Below, piece by piece: positions 31,971-42,935 of a stretch of DNA of 64,000 nucleotides. Below the pieces are notes generated by a model. That model was given only the letters and a program-made list of their open reading frames with translations. It ran no database searches and was not told where the DNA came from. The stretch's first letter is position 1. Each line of letters starts with the position of its first letter. The position numbers were made by a program, and so were the translations under genes. Source of the stretch: Heliopora coerulea (taxonomy: Eukaryota > Cnidaria > Anthozoa > Scleralcyonacea > Helioporidae); the NCBI GenBank assembly GCA_030142905.1, contig JASJOG010000002.1, forward strand, positions 3,878,501 to 3,942,500, read 5' to 3'.

Positions 31971-33972
31971 AGGGGCAGAACGTTGATCCTGAATGAGAAA
32001 AAGGAAACGTTGCACCAAATTTTAGACCAATAACATGCTTGCCTTTAATGTGGAAAGTATTCGTTGGTATAATGGAGAAGGAGCGGTTCAAACATCTGGA
32101 GGAAAACAATCTGTTACCTGGTGAACAGAAGGGATGTAGAAGAAGGTCCAGAGGTACAAAAGATCAGCTATTAATTGATAAAATGGTGATAAGAAATTGT
32201 ACGAGGCGACAAATTGGGCTTGGCATGGTCTGGGTTGATTATAAGAAGACTTATGACATGATCCCGCATTCTTGGATCCTTAAATGTCTGGAAATGTTTG
32301 GAGCGGCAGGAACTATAACTGCATTGTTGGAGGAAAGTATGAAAAACTGGAAAACAGAGTTAACTGCAAGTCGAAGAACCTTGGGGACTGTGAACACGAA
32401 GAGACGTATCTTTCAGGGAGACAGCCTGTCTCCATTGCTGTTCATTGTCGCTCTAATTCCACTATCTATGGTGTTGCGACAGGTGAAAGCTGGCTATGAT
32501 CTGGGAAAAAGAAAGAGCTCTTTAGATCATCTATTATTTATGAATGATTTGAAATATTTGGAAAGAACAAGAAACAAGCTGACACCCTGGTAAACACTGT
32601 TCGAATCTTCAGTAACGACATTGGAATGGAATTTGGGATTAGTAAATGTGCTGTGCTGATAATGAAGAGGGGGCAATTGGTTACATGTGAAGGCATTGTT
32701 TTGCCAGATAAGCAGGTCATCAGAGGGCTTGAAGAAGATGATGGTTATAAATATCTAGGGATTTTAGAAGCAGATGACTTGAAGCACAGTGACATGAAAG
32801 AAGCTCTATCCCAAGAGTATTTAAGAAGGATCAGGAAGATACTAAAAACAAAGTTGAATAGTGGAAATTTTGTGAGCGCCATTAATGCAAGAGCGGTTTC
32901 GTTAATAAGGTATGGGACAGGTATTATCAACTGGAGTAAGGAAGAATTAAGGAATTTGGATAGAAAAACAAGAAAACTGTTAAGTGTTTACAGATCACTC
33001 CATCCACAAGCAGATGTAGTCAGACTTTATGTAAAGAGATCACAAGGAGGAAGAGGCTTGTTAAGTGTCGAGGACTGTGTTAATATTGAAGTTGGCAGTT
33101 TATGTAGGTATGTAGAAACTAGTAAGGAAAAGTTGCTTATAGCTATTAAAAATGAAAAGATCCTGGATAAAGGAAAGAAGAAGGAAGGAATTAGACAGGA
33201 AAGAATGTGGAAAGAAAGGACAGTTTGTAAGGGGTACTGAAAACAGAGATTTAGAGTCCTGGAATTGGTTGAAAAGACGCACAATGAGGAAAGAGACGGA
33301 AGGTCTCCTAACTGCGCACAAGATCAGGCCCTTCGTACAAACTACATCAAGAATAAGATAGATAAACTAGATGTGTCACCAATGTGCCGAATGTGTGGTG
33401 AAAGGAAGGAAACTATTAGCCATATAATTGCAGAATGCAAGAAATTAACACAAAACCAGTACAAGAACTGGAAACATAACAAGGTTGCTCAAGTGATTGA
33501 TTGGAATTTATGCAAAAAATTCGATCTTCCATGCAAAGAAACCTGATACGATCATTCCCCATAATCAGTGTTGGAAAATGGCCAAGTGAAGGTGTTGTGG
33601 GACTTCAAAATTCTGACAAATCTCCATTTAGATCATTACAGACCTGATGTTGTTGTATTGGTAAAGAAAGAAAGAGTGTGCTACATTATCGATGCGGCAT
33701 GTCCTTTCGCTATGCGAGTGTTAGAAAAGGAACAGGAAAAGATTGATCACTCTCAAGATCTCAAGATTGAAGTTCAAAAGATCTGGAGCTGCAGGAGGGC
33801 ATCTATTACCCCAATTATAATTGGAACGCTTGGGATTGTCAGTAAGAATTTGAAGACATGGTATGGTAAGATAGGACTGCATCGGAACACTGCTTTACTC
33901 CAAAAGGCTTGTTTGTTGGGCAAAGAAAAGATTCCGCGCAGAGTACTGGATGCCCAAGGCTACGGTATGTAG
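31971..33972 (+). pseudogene. R2/NeSL-type LINE: reverse transcriptase, CCHC and restriction-like endonuclease
   Basis: [17 protein letters not shown] starts the palm, followed by [35 protein letters not shown] and [19 protein letters not shown]. The YxDD box reads LLFMNDLK: the first Asp is Asn, so the enzyme is dead. A frame change near 32575 leads into the thumb region; two more shifts lie near 33215 and 33310. A zinc motif CRMCGERKETISHIIAEC (C-x2-C-x7-H-x4-C) precedes the endonuclease with RPDVVVLVKKERV and IIDAACP, i.e. PD-x13-D as in restriction-like endonucleases of R2-group LINEs. In-frame stops lie at 33544-33546 and 33562-33564. Such enzymes nick a chosen target and prime reverse transcription there. 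Confidence 0.87.
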
Positions 33973-34030
33973 CTTGATGTTCTGGGAAACAACAATGCTA
34001 CCGATAATAATATTTTGTGTGAAACGTGAA

Positions 34031-34069
<39 letters not shown>
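34031..34069. repeat. (AAT)n microsatellite shared by two LINE tails
   Basis: It lies directly after the 3'UTR of the plus-strand R2-type LINE and directly after the 3' end of a minus-strand LINE fragment (34070-34503). The array therefore joins two elements tail to tail. Confidence 0.85.
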
Positions 34070-34503
34070 CTTTTACGGCCTGCATCACAAAATTTGCTTT
34101 TCAGCAAGGCTTTGCATTAAGTAACTAAATCAAAATAATAAATATGTACTAATACAACAGTCTCATAAAATATTAAAACTAAGAATTACAACATTTAAAA
34201 TTGTTAATAATTGCTCTCTTGAAGTGATTAACGGTAGGCAACATTTTCAAATCATTAGATAAAATGTTCCAATCCTTTAAAAACTATAAAAAATGTTAAA
34301 AAAAAATATAAAAAACCTTTTATATCGAAACAAACAAAAAAAATATAAAAATTATCTTTTATATAGAAACAAACACCTCCAGCATTAGTGATGCTAGGTT
34401 GAGACACAAAATGAAACCCAGATACACCAAAATTCAACAAAGTATTTTGATCAAATTTCAGTTTTGTTTCAGTAAGATCAATTATTGAAAAAAAAAAATA
34501 CAT
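34070..34503 (-). pseudogene. Internally deleted LINE: endonuclease start fused to ORF2 C-terminus
   Basis: The minus frame starts with IIDLTETKLK, then FGVSGFHFVSQPSITNAGG and a VCFYIKDN piece, matching the apurinic-type endonuclease of CR1/L1-like LINEs. Soon after, a shifted frame reads NDLKMLPTVNHFKRAI, the last residues of a LINE reverse transcriptase ORF. The whole reverse transcriptase lies in between and is missing. The 3' end has a GC-containing hairpin region and the shared AAT tail. Confidence 0.7.
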
Positions 34504-35260
34504 AACTGAGATAGAATATTTAATAGGTTTTGTGGCAGAATAGTTTTAATTAAATTAGTAATAGAAAATAAATTGTGAAAACATGATCTCGCTTCGGGAT
34601 ACGTAAGATGTTAGAACAAAGAACCTGTTGTAAACAACGAGCTATTATACTGGACAAGAAAGAACCACTGTAAGCCAACCTGGACCTTGACCCTAAGGCC
34701 TAGGCTTGGCACTAGTCCTTTGGATACCGTCGAAGAAGGTTGTAAAGTATTCGTAAGGTGTGAAGAGAAGTCAGAGGGAAGCGTGCAGAGAGTGTAATAA
34801 AAGAAAGATACAGTCCCTTGAGTGGAATCTAGTGAATTCACGAACAAGCGCCGCACAACTAGACAAAGGTTGTGCGACAGGTTTGTTAAAAAACTCCTTA
34901 TATAGCAGTCCAATGTTGATAGAGAATTTTCATTAAATCATTTGCTGATAGCATGGTTGGTATGGTATTCATGTGCATCATAACATTTGCAAATCGATAT
35001 CAGAATTGGTTAAATGTGGTATACTGGGGACGGATGAGCCAATGTCGAGGCGTGGCAATAAGTTATATCCAATATCTGAATTACTCTCACAATCGATAGT
35101 ATGAGAACATCTTGGGCAGTCCATTAGAGATTATGAATTAAACTAATAAGCATTCTTCTCAAAGAATACTTATCAAGACATAATAAACAAACAAGTTCAT
35201 ATGACCAATAGTATTTTCACCCATCAGTTTATTGAACATGTACTTATCTTCATCCACCAG
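34504..35260. other. Stretch without recognised gene
   Basis: Separates the deleted LINE from an ORF1p fragment. A minus-strand TATA-like CTATATAAGGAG near 34893-34904 and TG/CA-like edges (about 34989 and 34628) hint at a solo LTR, but no matching short duplication was found. The ORF 34913-34611 has no recognised motif. Confidence 0.35.
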
Positions 35261-35265
35261 GTTCA

Positions 35266-35944
35266 TCAAATCTTTTGAAGATCAGCCATGTTTCTAACTT
35301 GAATTGCATTATTACTTTCATCCTTTGTTAGATACATTTTCCCAGTGGCGGTCCAATTGAATTTAAGGTTTTTGTCCTTGGCCTGAAGGGCTCTTTTAAA
35401 AAATTCCTTATTTGCCTGGACTAGGCTTTCATATATAAAAATATTGCCACTGAGAGAGTAACCAATGTCTTTCGTTGTTAATTCTTTAAACTCTTTGCTT
35501 ACTCGATAGAGGTGTTCCTTAACATCACGTCTGACAAATTTCACGATGATTGGAATCGTTTCAAACGTATTACCCCCGACGCGATTGACTTACCGCCAGG
35601 CGATGACTGACCGATACATCCTCGTCAACGATTTGTGGTACCATCTTTTCAGTAACCGTTTTAACGATGTCATTTGTCATTTCTCTTTCGGTTAGACTGG
35701 GCAAGGGAATCCCCCTTATCTCTACACACTCCCTTCTTGAGTACTGTTTTAGTTCATTATACGATTCTCTAAGGCATTTTAACTCGTTGTCCGAAGTACG
35801 AAGTTCTGCTTTCAAGGACTTGTTTTCATCTTCATATTCCTTCATTTTCTCAAGAACTTCTTCATACTGGGAGCTGGTAAAGTTATTGCTCTTCATGTAA
35901 TATATCATATTCGAGAAGGAGTGTTTCATCAGATATCCAAACAC
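35266..35944 (-). pseudogene. LINE ORF1p-like protein, frameshifted
   Basis: A coiled coil (about 35890-35750, YEEVLEKMKEYEDENKSLK) is followed by QYSRRECVEIRGIPLP, the start of the RRM-like domain of CR1/L1-type ORF1 proteins, and SVSHRL. A lost G in a G run near 35572 shifts the frame, which continues as KFVRRDVKEHLYRVSKEF and FNWTATGKMYLTKDE, the C-terminal domain. ORF1p binds element RNA as a trimer. It could belong to the same LINE as the minus-strand piece at 34070-34503. Confidence 0.75.
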
Positions 35945-36119
35945 CGATCTCGACGATTTTCAGATTTAACAAGGATAACTTTTCTTCAAAAATGCCAGCT
36001 TTTTAACTGTCAGAGTAGACATAACTGCACAGAATATAACACACAAGAACACAAAATGTTGATAAAGAACACTTGTTACAGTATTATTTGCGATCAAAAC
36101 CATGAATATTCTCAAATTT

Positions 36120-36545
36120 TGACAGAGCCAAAGAGCCAGTGCTCATGTTTAAGGTCTCTTCTAACCCCATGTATGACTTAAGAAGTAATCATAAAACGCT
36201 GTATTTGCAAAAGCCTAAAACAAATTTCCTAAAACGGAGCTTTGCTTACAGGGGAGCTGCTTCATGGAATGAAACCTTAGTAGGCAAAGCTCCAATGACA
36301 AAACTAAATGAAATCACTGTCAAAGCCTTTAAGAGAGTGATCAATGATATATGCAATTGAGCCGGGACAATAATATCACACAATAGTTTTCTGTAGAGTA
36401 ATATTAAAAGTTTGTAAACTAGTATTGTATATAGTTGTTTATATAGTTGTTTATATATTGACGGTTTGTAATTAGTATAGTATATAGTTGTTCATAGCTT
36501 AACACGGCCCTTTGAAAAACAGGGAACTGAAAGGCCACCGTGTGT
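36120..36545 (+). pseudogene. LINE reverse transcriptase C-terminus and 3' end
   Basis: NPMYDLRSNHKTLYLQKPKT and FLKRSFAYRGAASWNETL (36139-36360) form the standard LINE ORF2 C-terminus. The 3'UTR ends with a hairpin, CACGGCC at 36503-36509 pairing with GGCC and CCGTG at 36533-36542, then a (TTA)n tail. This is the same layout as the LINE at the start of the window, but a different family. Confidence 0.8.
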
Positions 36546-36555
36546 AAATAAGATT

Positions 36556-36557
36556 AA

Positions 36558-36629
<72 letters not shown>
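36556..36629 (+). repeat. (TTA)n microsatellite, LINE tail
   Basis: About 24 units directly after the LINE 3' hairpin. Confidence 0.9.
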
Positions 36630-39600
36630 GATGACCACCATCTTGTCTGACTGTAAAGTTTAAAGGTGCAGAAGTGGCCAAAGGTTAATTATAATTTTTC
36701 ATGATACTTCGTCCATACCGGTGTAGTTGATTGCTGTTCAAACGTTGTAGCAGTATAATGAAATATCTGTACAAGATCCGTTGCTCGTGAAACTCAAGCG
36801 CAAATACCCGCATCAAGGAGGCTGCCATCTTGACATTGTTCAGTCCTCGGACAACTTTGGGGATACGCTCAAGTTTGACAGCTCTTCCCAGTGCTCATGT
36901 TCATTTTGTTATTGTGCTCTAATAAACTGGCTTACGTGACAGATTTAAATAATTCACATTCGTTAATAAAGGGAGGCCAAGGTTCGGCGTGGACGTGAGG
37001 AATCAAGCATGCATACATCACCATTACTTGTCAGAAAGAAATAAACAGAGATAAAGGAGTCAGTTTAGAGAGGAGCTATTCCAGGCTCATAAGTATTATA
37101 GTAATCATTGCTTTGCCCAAGGGGAAATCGGAGGCACAAGTGCTAGCTGGGTGAAGTGAGAGGGACACTAAACCAACATCCTCTTGGATAAAAATGGACA
37201 AAAATGGAAACGGTCCAGATAAACATCCAGATTGATACCTTTTCTTTCTCATAATAAAATCAATCACTCTAAGATAAACGACCCAATGCTCAGACTGTCC
37301 CATCAGGTTAGTAAACCTTTCACGGAAGTAATCTCTGTAAGTATGTATTTGAAAAAAATTGTTAGTTATGTGTGCAGAATTGGTTTTGAAGCAGAATGGT
37401 CAATGACTGTACGCGCTTGGTTTGGTGGTATACCTTGCTAACAGTTAATTACGAGCACGAGCAACTTGGTAGTTAAAATGCATTATAGTCTGCAGTTAGA
37501 AGTTTTTACTTCCGTTGTGTATCACTATTTGAATAGATGAGCAAACTTCTTGCAAAGTGTGTTTAATGCACTCCAAAGGTAAAACCGCGCCCAAGCGTGA
37601 ACTAATACTGTATGTATTTAAAGTAACACTAAACCAGATGTAAGATACAGTTCCACCGAACAGGGTTTTAAAGGAAGTTCAAGACCGTAAGAGGACCAAA
37701 ACTTACAAAATAATAGATTTTCCATTGGAGTTTGCCACTCCAGTTTCCTTAATATGACCACTGCCATGGTTTGCTTCAAATTCCATTCATTTTTGTTGCT
37801 CAGATAATTTTTATATTTTGTCACTACTAGTTGGAAATCTTGCTACTAACTCAGCCCATATTTCCCTATCACTTACATAGAAGAAGCTGCCCTTACTTTA
37901 GTTCATGATCACCTCGGTTTTCTTTGAAGTACCTTAGTTTTTAAAATCACTTAGTAACCTGCAGTTAATGTTAATTAGTTAATGTCCTAGAGTTAATATA
38001 CATTAATTCTGGGTCATTAACTAGTCGTCTTGTTGTACAATAACCCAGCAATAAACAGAACGATGAATATTAAATGTATTTTTAATCACTCAAATCAAAT
38101 AGAGCTACACTACTACACTCTGTGTGAAGCCTCTGTAATAATGAATTAAAAACCTTAACCTCGGTAACTAACCTATATTTGACAGATCGAGTGATTGCTA
38201 ACAACTTGCTTGGAATAAGCTTGTCTGAAATGCCAGAAGCATCGTAAACGAAAAATAACTTTTGTCTATTCCAGGTGTTATGGTTGGGTTAGAATTTCCT
38301 AAAGTTAAAGTTTCCTTTCGCTTGCTCCGGAAATTGAAAGAATGTAACCATCACGTTAGGGTGCCTTGCCTTTCATTCTTTCTTGGCTTACGATGTACGC
38401 TAACGTAAAAATAAGACTGATAATCCAACTACTGAGCCTGTTACCCATACGAAGACGTTATTTTACACCAGCCAACTCGGTGGACGAATTAAAATGTAAT
38501 CGAAGTATCCACCCTACAGTTTTTGGTATTTGTGCGTTGCCAGATGTTATCTTTTGTGTGGATAGGGCTTCCGTTTTTCTAAGCTGTTGAATTCAGCAGC
38601 ATTTTCAATTAGGCATTGCTTTCGTGATTGCAGGTACCGTCGTCATCATCGCAATCATGATCCTAATCGCCACATCATCATCGTCATCACTTCTTTCATC
38701 ATAGTTGTTTGTGTTTCTTCGGAGTATCCTTTAACCGCGAATGCAAAACAAGATCACCACGACTATCCTGGGTTTTTTAAATGTACTTACCATACAGCCA
38801 GTGGTGAAACGGACTATGGTCAGGGTTAGAGCAACTTCTAAGATGCCCCCGAGGCATCTGTAAAGACAATTGAGAATTAAACTCTTGAAATTATCTACAC
38901 TAAGTCTATACTAACTGGGGTGACGGGGGCCCTCAAAAGAAAATCCCATAAGGGCCCCCAATAGTTCCGTTACGCCACTGCATACAGCCTTAACGAAATT
39001 GACATGCAGTGAAACTTAAGTGAATGAAACTAAAGTGAATAAAATGAAATGAAGCTACAGTTACATTATGAGCCTACAAAGATTCATTTACAACACTTAA
39101 TTCCAGATATACCAAGAGAAATATTCAAAGATGAAAACGTTCAATCCAGCAGGAAGTACTATTGAGGGCGGTGATTTTCGTATGAGCTGGTATGTTTATC
39201 TAAATGTGAAGACGTAACTGGAGTAGGCTAGTTATTTGCTGAGAGTCGTTTGAAGTCACAAGACAGCTTTCTGAAGAAAGAGTTTTGGGCAAATAAATTT
39301 TTGCTCTTATTAACATTGATCTATAGCAATTGTCACCTATGTTGCCAAGATCATGTGTTATGCTGTATAGTGGCCAACAAACTGAATAAAACAATCCAAG
39401 AGGCCAATAGTTTCCTTTGTAGTTCTTTATAAAAGATAATTGTTGAACAACGCATAGAAACACGTACCGTAATATAAGAGGCTTGTTAAAATTGTTTGTA
39501 CGGAATGCATGCTCATCTAGCATTCTAGTGTTTAGTTTTGCATCTTTTTGAATTTAATCCTAGAGAAACGAAACTTGAAATACAAAGATGCACTCTTACT

Positions 39601-42600
39601 GCTTCCGAGTAATCGTCATCTGCCATATCTTTGGATTAGTCGAATGTTCCTGGTTTCAGCGAGGCCTCGAAGGTCACCTTAGTGAGAGATGACAGACCTG
39701 GTTTTGTAATCTTCGTAACCGGATAAATGAACTGTTCACATGTTAAAACGGTTAAGAGGTTTTTCAGGAATTTTGAGGAATGATTTCAAGGTTAATAGTA
39801 ACGATTTCAACCTAATGAGAATCCTTTCACCATTGTAGTTAGCATAGGTGTGCTTGATGATTTTCATCAGCCGTTTTGTTATAAACCTTGTCAGTTCAGT
39901 TATGTGGCACAAGCCATACGCATGTTTAGTATTCTGAAACCAACAGCCTGCTTATTGGCCAATTGCATAAAAACCTCGATGCCCCATTTTACACGAATAG
40001 CCTCAACTCTGTCCTTTTGAATTGCATTCAAAACTGACGAAAGGTTGGAACAAAGACTACAAGTGAGCAGAATGAAAAGAATGCAACTAAGGCTATGCGT
40101 GTATAATGATATGTCATGGTATTTGTGCAGTTCGCCAACATGATGAAAAGAAAGCATAAAACTATGTTTGAAGGTTTTGGCTTCATTTGATTGTATTATT
40201 CTTGTCGTTAGTTACAGAAAAGTAATAAGAGTTACATGTGTGCTACATTATTTGACACTGGGCATAGGGATGTTTGAGAAGGTGGGACGAAGGAAGTGGA
40301 GTTGGCCTGTCTTACTCGAGAAATTTTGAGCGTTTTCTATTTAGCATATGTGAAAAAATTTTTTGCTCAAGAGACATTGATGTTGCTGCTTATATCTCTA
40401 ATCCTAACCCACACCGAACACGACACATCTTACATTCCCTCAGGGAACAGGCAAACAAAGGGAAACACTTCGATCGTAATCACATACTTTCTTATATCTA
40501 TTTCCACATTTTATTAAAACGGTACCCCATACTTTTGACACTTTAACAGGTTAACTTACGGGCGAGCACGACGAGCACATTTAGTTGCCTTTGAACGAAA
40601 TGCAAAACAAAGTACGTTCTTTTAGAGTGCATTGATGAACCGTGACAAACATTGCATTGCATTGGCTTTAAAGGTAATTTTAATCGATCTTGGATGCTTT
40701 ATTTAGACACTATTTCCTAATATAGAATTCATATTTAATTTTAAAATGTAACCATTGTCTTTCCTCTCCATTACTTCGTATTCAAAGTCCTGTCTATTTG
40801 CATATGTTAAGACTGTGGTTTGGACTAAGTGGTGCCGGCATATTAACCTCTTAGAAATGTTATAATTATGTAACGGTGAAATCACCGTATCAACTTCGTA
40901 TGTATGCACCCAAGTGTCATGTACTATGTGGTAGACACATACTCCTATGAAGACCATGTTGTTAGGTCGCAAATGTATGGAGAAAGCTTCTCTGTTTTTT
41001 TAATATAGCTTCGTTAAAGGCTCATCATTAATGACGGGTTCCCAAGGACGGCTGGGTTCTCAGGCTTTACCTAATAAAAACATTACTTCCGCTTTTCGTA
41101 TGGCTGTTACCAAATGCAAAAAGATTTGTAATTTGTCATTAAAACAAACCATAGTATTGCCAGTATAGTATGATATCTGAGCGATTCATAATAGGACAAC
41201 TTTTTACTTGGATAAACTGAGTTCTCTATAAATCGAAATATGAAGTGCTCTTTTTCAAGTGAAAGAAATACCGAGCTGTCATATTTATAGAATTATACTT
41301 TGAAGTTAAGTGCACTCTGGAAACTATGGAAGATTCTTCGTAAGTTAAGAGTAATCTCGAAGTCTGAATAGGAGATCTTTTGAGTAGCCATTTCCTAAAG
41401 CTTAATGGTCACTTTGTTAGCGACCGCCTACACCGTGGGAAACTTGAAGTAAATCTGCGACAAAACGTAGTCCATCAAAAATATCTAAGCTATCGAAAAT
41501 CATAAATGATAAAACTAGCCATTCATGAATCACAAAGACATCAATAACAAAATCAAAAATTCTAATGTTTAATTGGTACATTGCTAAGTTTCATACATAC
41601 ATTTATACATATTCAATGTTATGTATTATTTTTTGTGTTATGTTATTAACCAAGTATGAGGTCTGTATTGGGAAGTATTCGCCTGATGTTTTAGTATACA
41701 GACGGAAGGACAAAAGAGCGAGGTAAACATGTCGAAAAAACCGAGGGCAAAACGGCAAATACTTCCACGTATATGCAGATTGAACAAACGAGGTTAACAA
41801 GGAATTTATTTTATGCCTTTTGATGTCTTCCTTCGTCGCTTGTAGCGAACTTTTTGCTTCACGAGGTAGTAGCTTTGGTTTACTTGCTTGTTTTTAACCA
41901 TTACTTCGTATTTTTTGTATTTATTCATCTAGTTTTCTGCCTTAAAACATCGTCTGGAAGATTTAACCATGTGCTTAACAGTTTCTTGTTAATCAGTTTT
42001 AAAACCTGCCTAAATCTGTTTTGTTTATTTTCAAATAAACTCGGAAACTTTCCCACCAAGAATTGCAGGTGTATACGGAAAACTTATTACAAGGGAAGGC
42101 ATCTAATCAGTGCGTGTCATTTTCTTGACAGACATTATATTGAGTTGAATTGATTCTTTATGTAAACTGTTAGATCTTTTCAGCTTAACAAACCTGGTAG
42201 TCATTGAATGAACAATATTTAAAATTAATAAATTATTCTAATGAATTACACTATAAACAACAATTAAATAAAAATAGGTACGCAATACGTATATGTGTCT
42301 ACCGTTTGTCAGACTTGATAGAAAAATAAGATTGATCTTATTGATCAAAGGAAAAGAAACTCAAAGTACCCTTACAGCAATGAAGGTGGTCACATCTACC
42401 TTTTGTTGTAATGGAATATGAGAATTTTACATTTGAGTGGTAAAAGAAACTAAAACTGTAAGAAAAGTTGGTAAAACAAGAATATACATCAAAAACAAAC
42501 AAAACATTCATGTTCGCCTCCTTCGTTTATCCTTACTTCAGTATTGTTTCTTGTCAAGCAGACTGTAGCACAGTATAGTTATGTATGAATTGCTAAGATT

Positions 42601-42690
42601 TACTCATCTTCAGTTATTTTAGAATTAGTTAGCAGTTGGTCAAATATTACCTTTCAGATCATTTAGTTGCTTCTTTATATCTCTCCATCA
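36630..42690. other. Long stretch without a supported gene
   Basis: ORFs up to 107 codons occur on both strands but none carries a motif I recognise. Two minor signals: 38632-38700, after an acceptor-like GATTGCAG, encodes a short hydrophobic peptide (GTVVIIAIMILIATSSSSS) before a stop; and 38918-38983 has a fold-back GGGGGCCC/GGGCCCCC with CCGTTACGCCACTGC, whose complement GCAGTGGCGTAACGG looks like a DNA-transposon terminus. Confidence 0.4.
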
Positions 42691-42732
42691 GTTGCCTGAA
42701 GATTGTATCCGCGTGAAACTCGGAGTAGCAAC
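42691..42732 (+). ncRNA. Hammerhead-ribozyme-like fold, copy 1
   Basis: All core positions of a type I hammerhead are in order: stem I GTTGC (42691-42695) pairs perfectly with GCAAC (42728-42732); CTGAAGA at 42696-42702 fits CUGANGA; stem II is weak (TGT/GCG around ATCC, with a T-T mismatch at its base); GAA at 42715-42717; a minimal stem III AC/GT with loop TCGGA; and A at 42727 at the cleavage position. Very short stem III is known from animal hammerheads of PLEs and related retroelements. Activity is not shown by sequence alone. Confidence 0.5.
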
Positions 42733-42825
42733 CATATACTCTTAAGCGAAATCTCACTACATTTAAGCTCTGCCCCACATGGTATCGAGCACTCTTGGAT
42801 TCATCGTAAACATTATCATCTCAGT

Positions 42826-42850
42826 TATATATATATATACATATGTATAT

Positions 42851-42914
<64 letters not shown>

Positions 42915-42935
42915 ATGTGTGTGTGTGTGTGTGTA
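42826..42935. repeat. (TA)n and (GT)n microsatellite
   Basis: TA array of about 65 bases running into a GT array with one interruption. It follows the hammerhead-like unit, as a TA array also does at 63.3 kb. Confidence 0.92.

Noticed and set aside
34628..34989. Candidate solo LTR on the minus strand (TG...CA edges, TATATAAGG)
   Set aside because: No matching 4-6 base duplication at the edges and no partner in the window.
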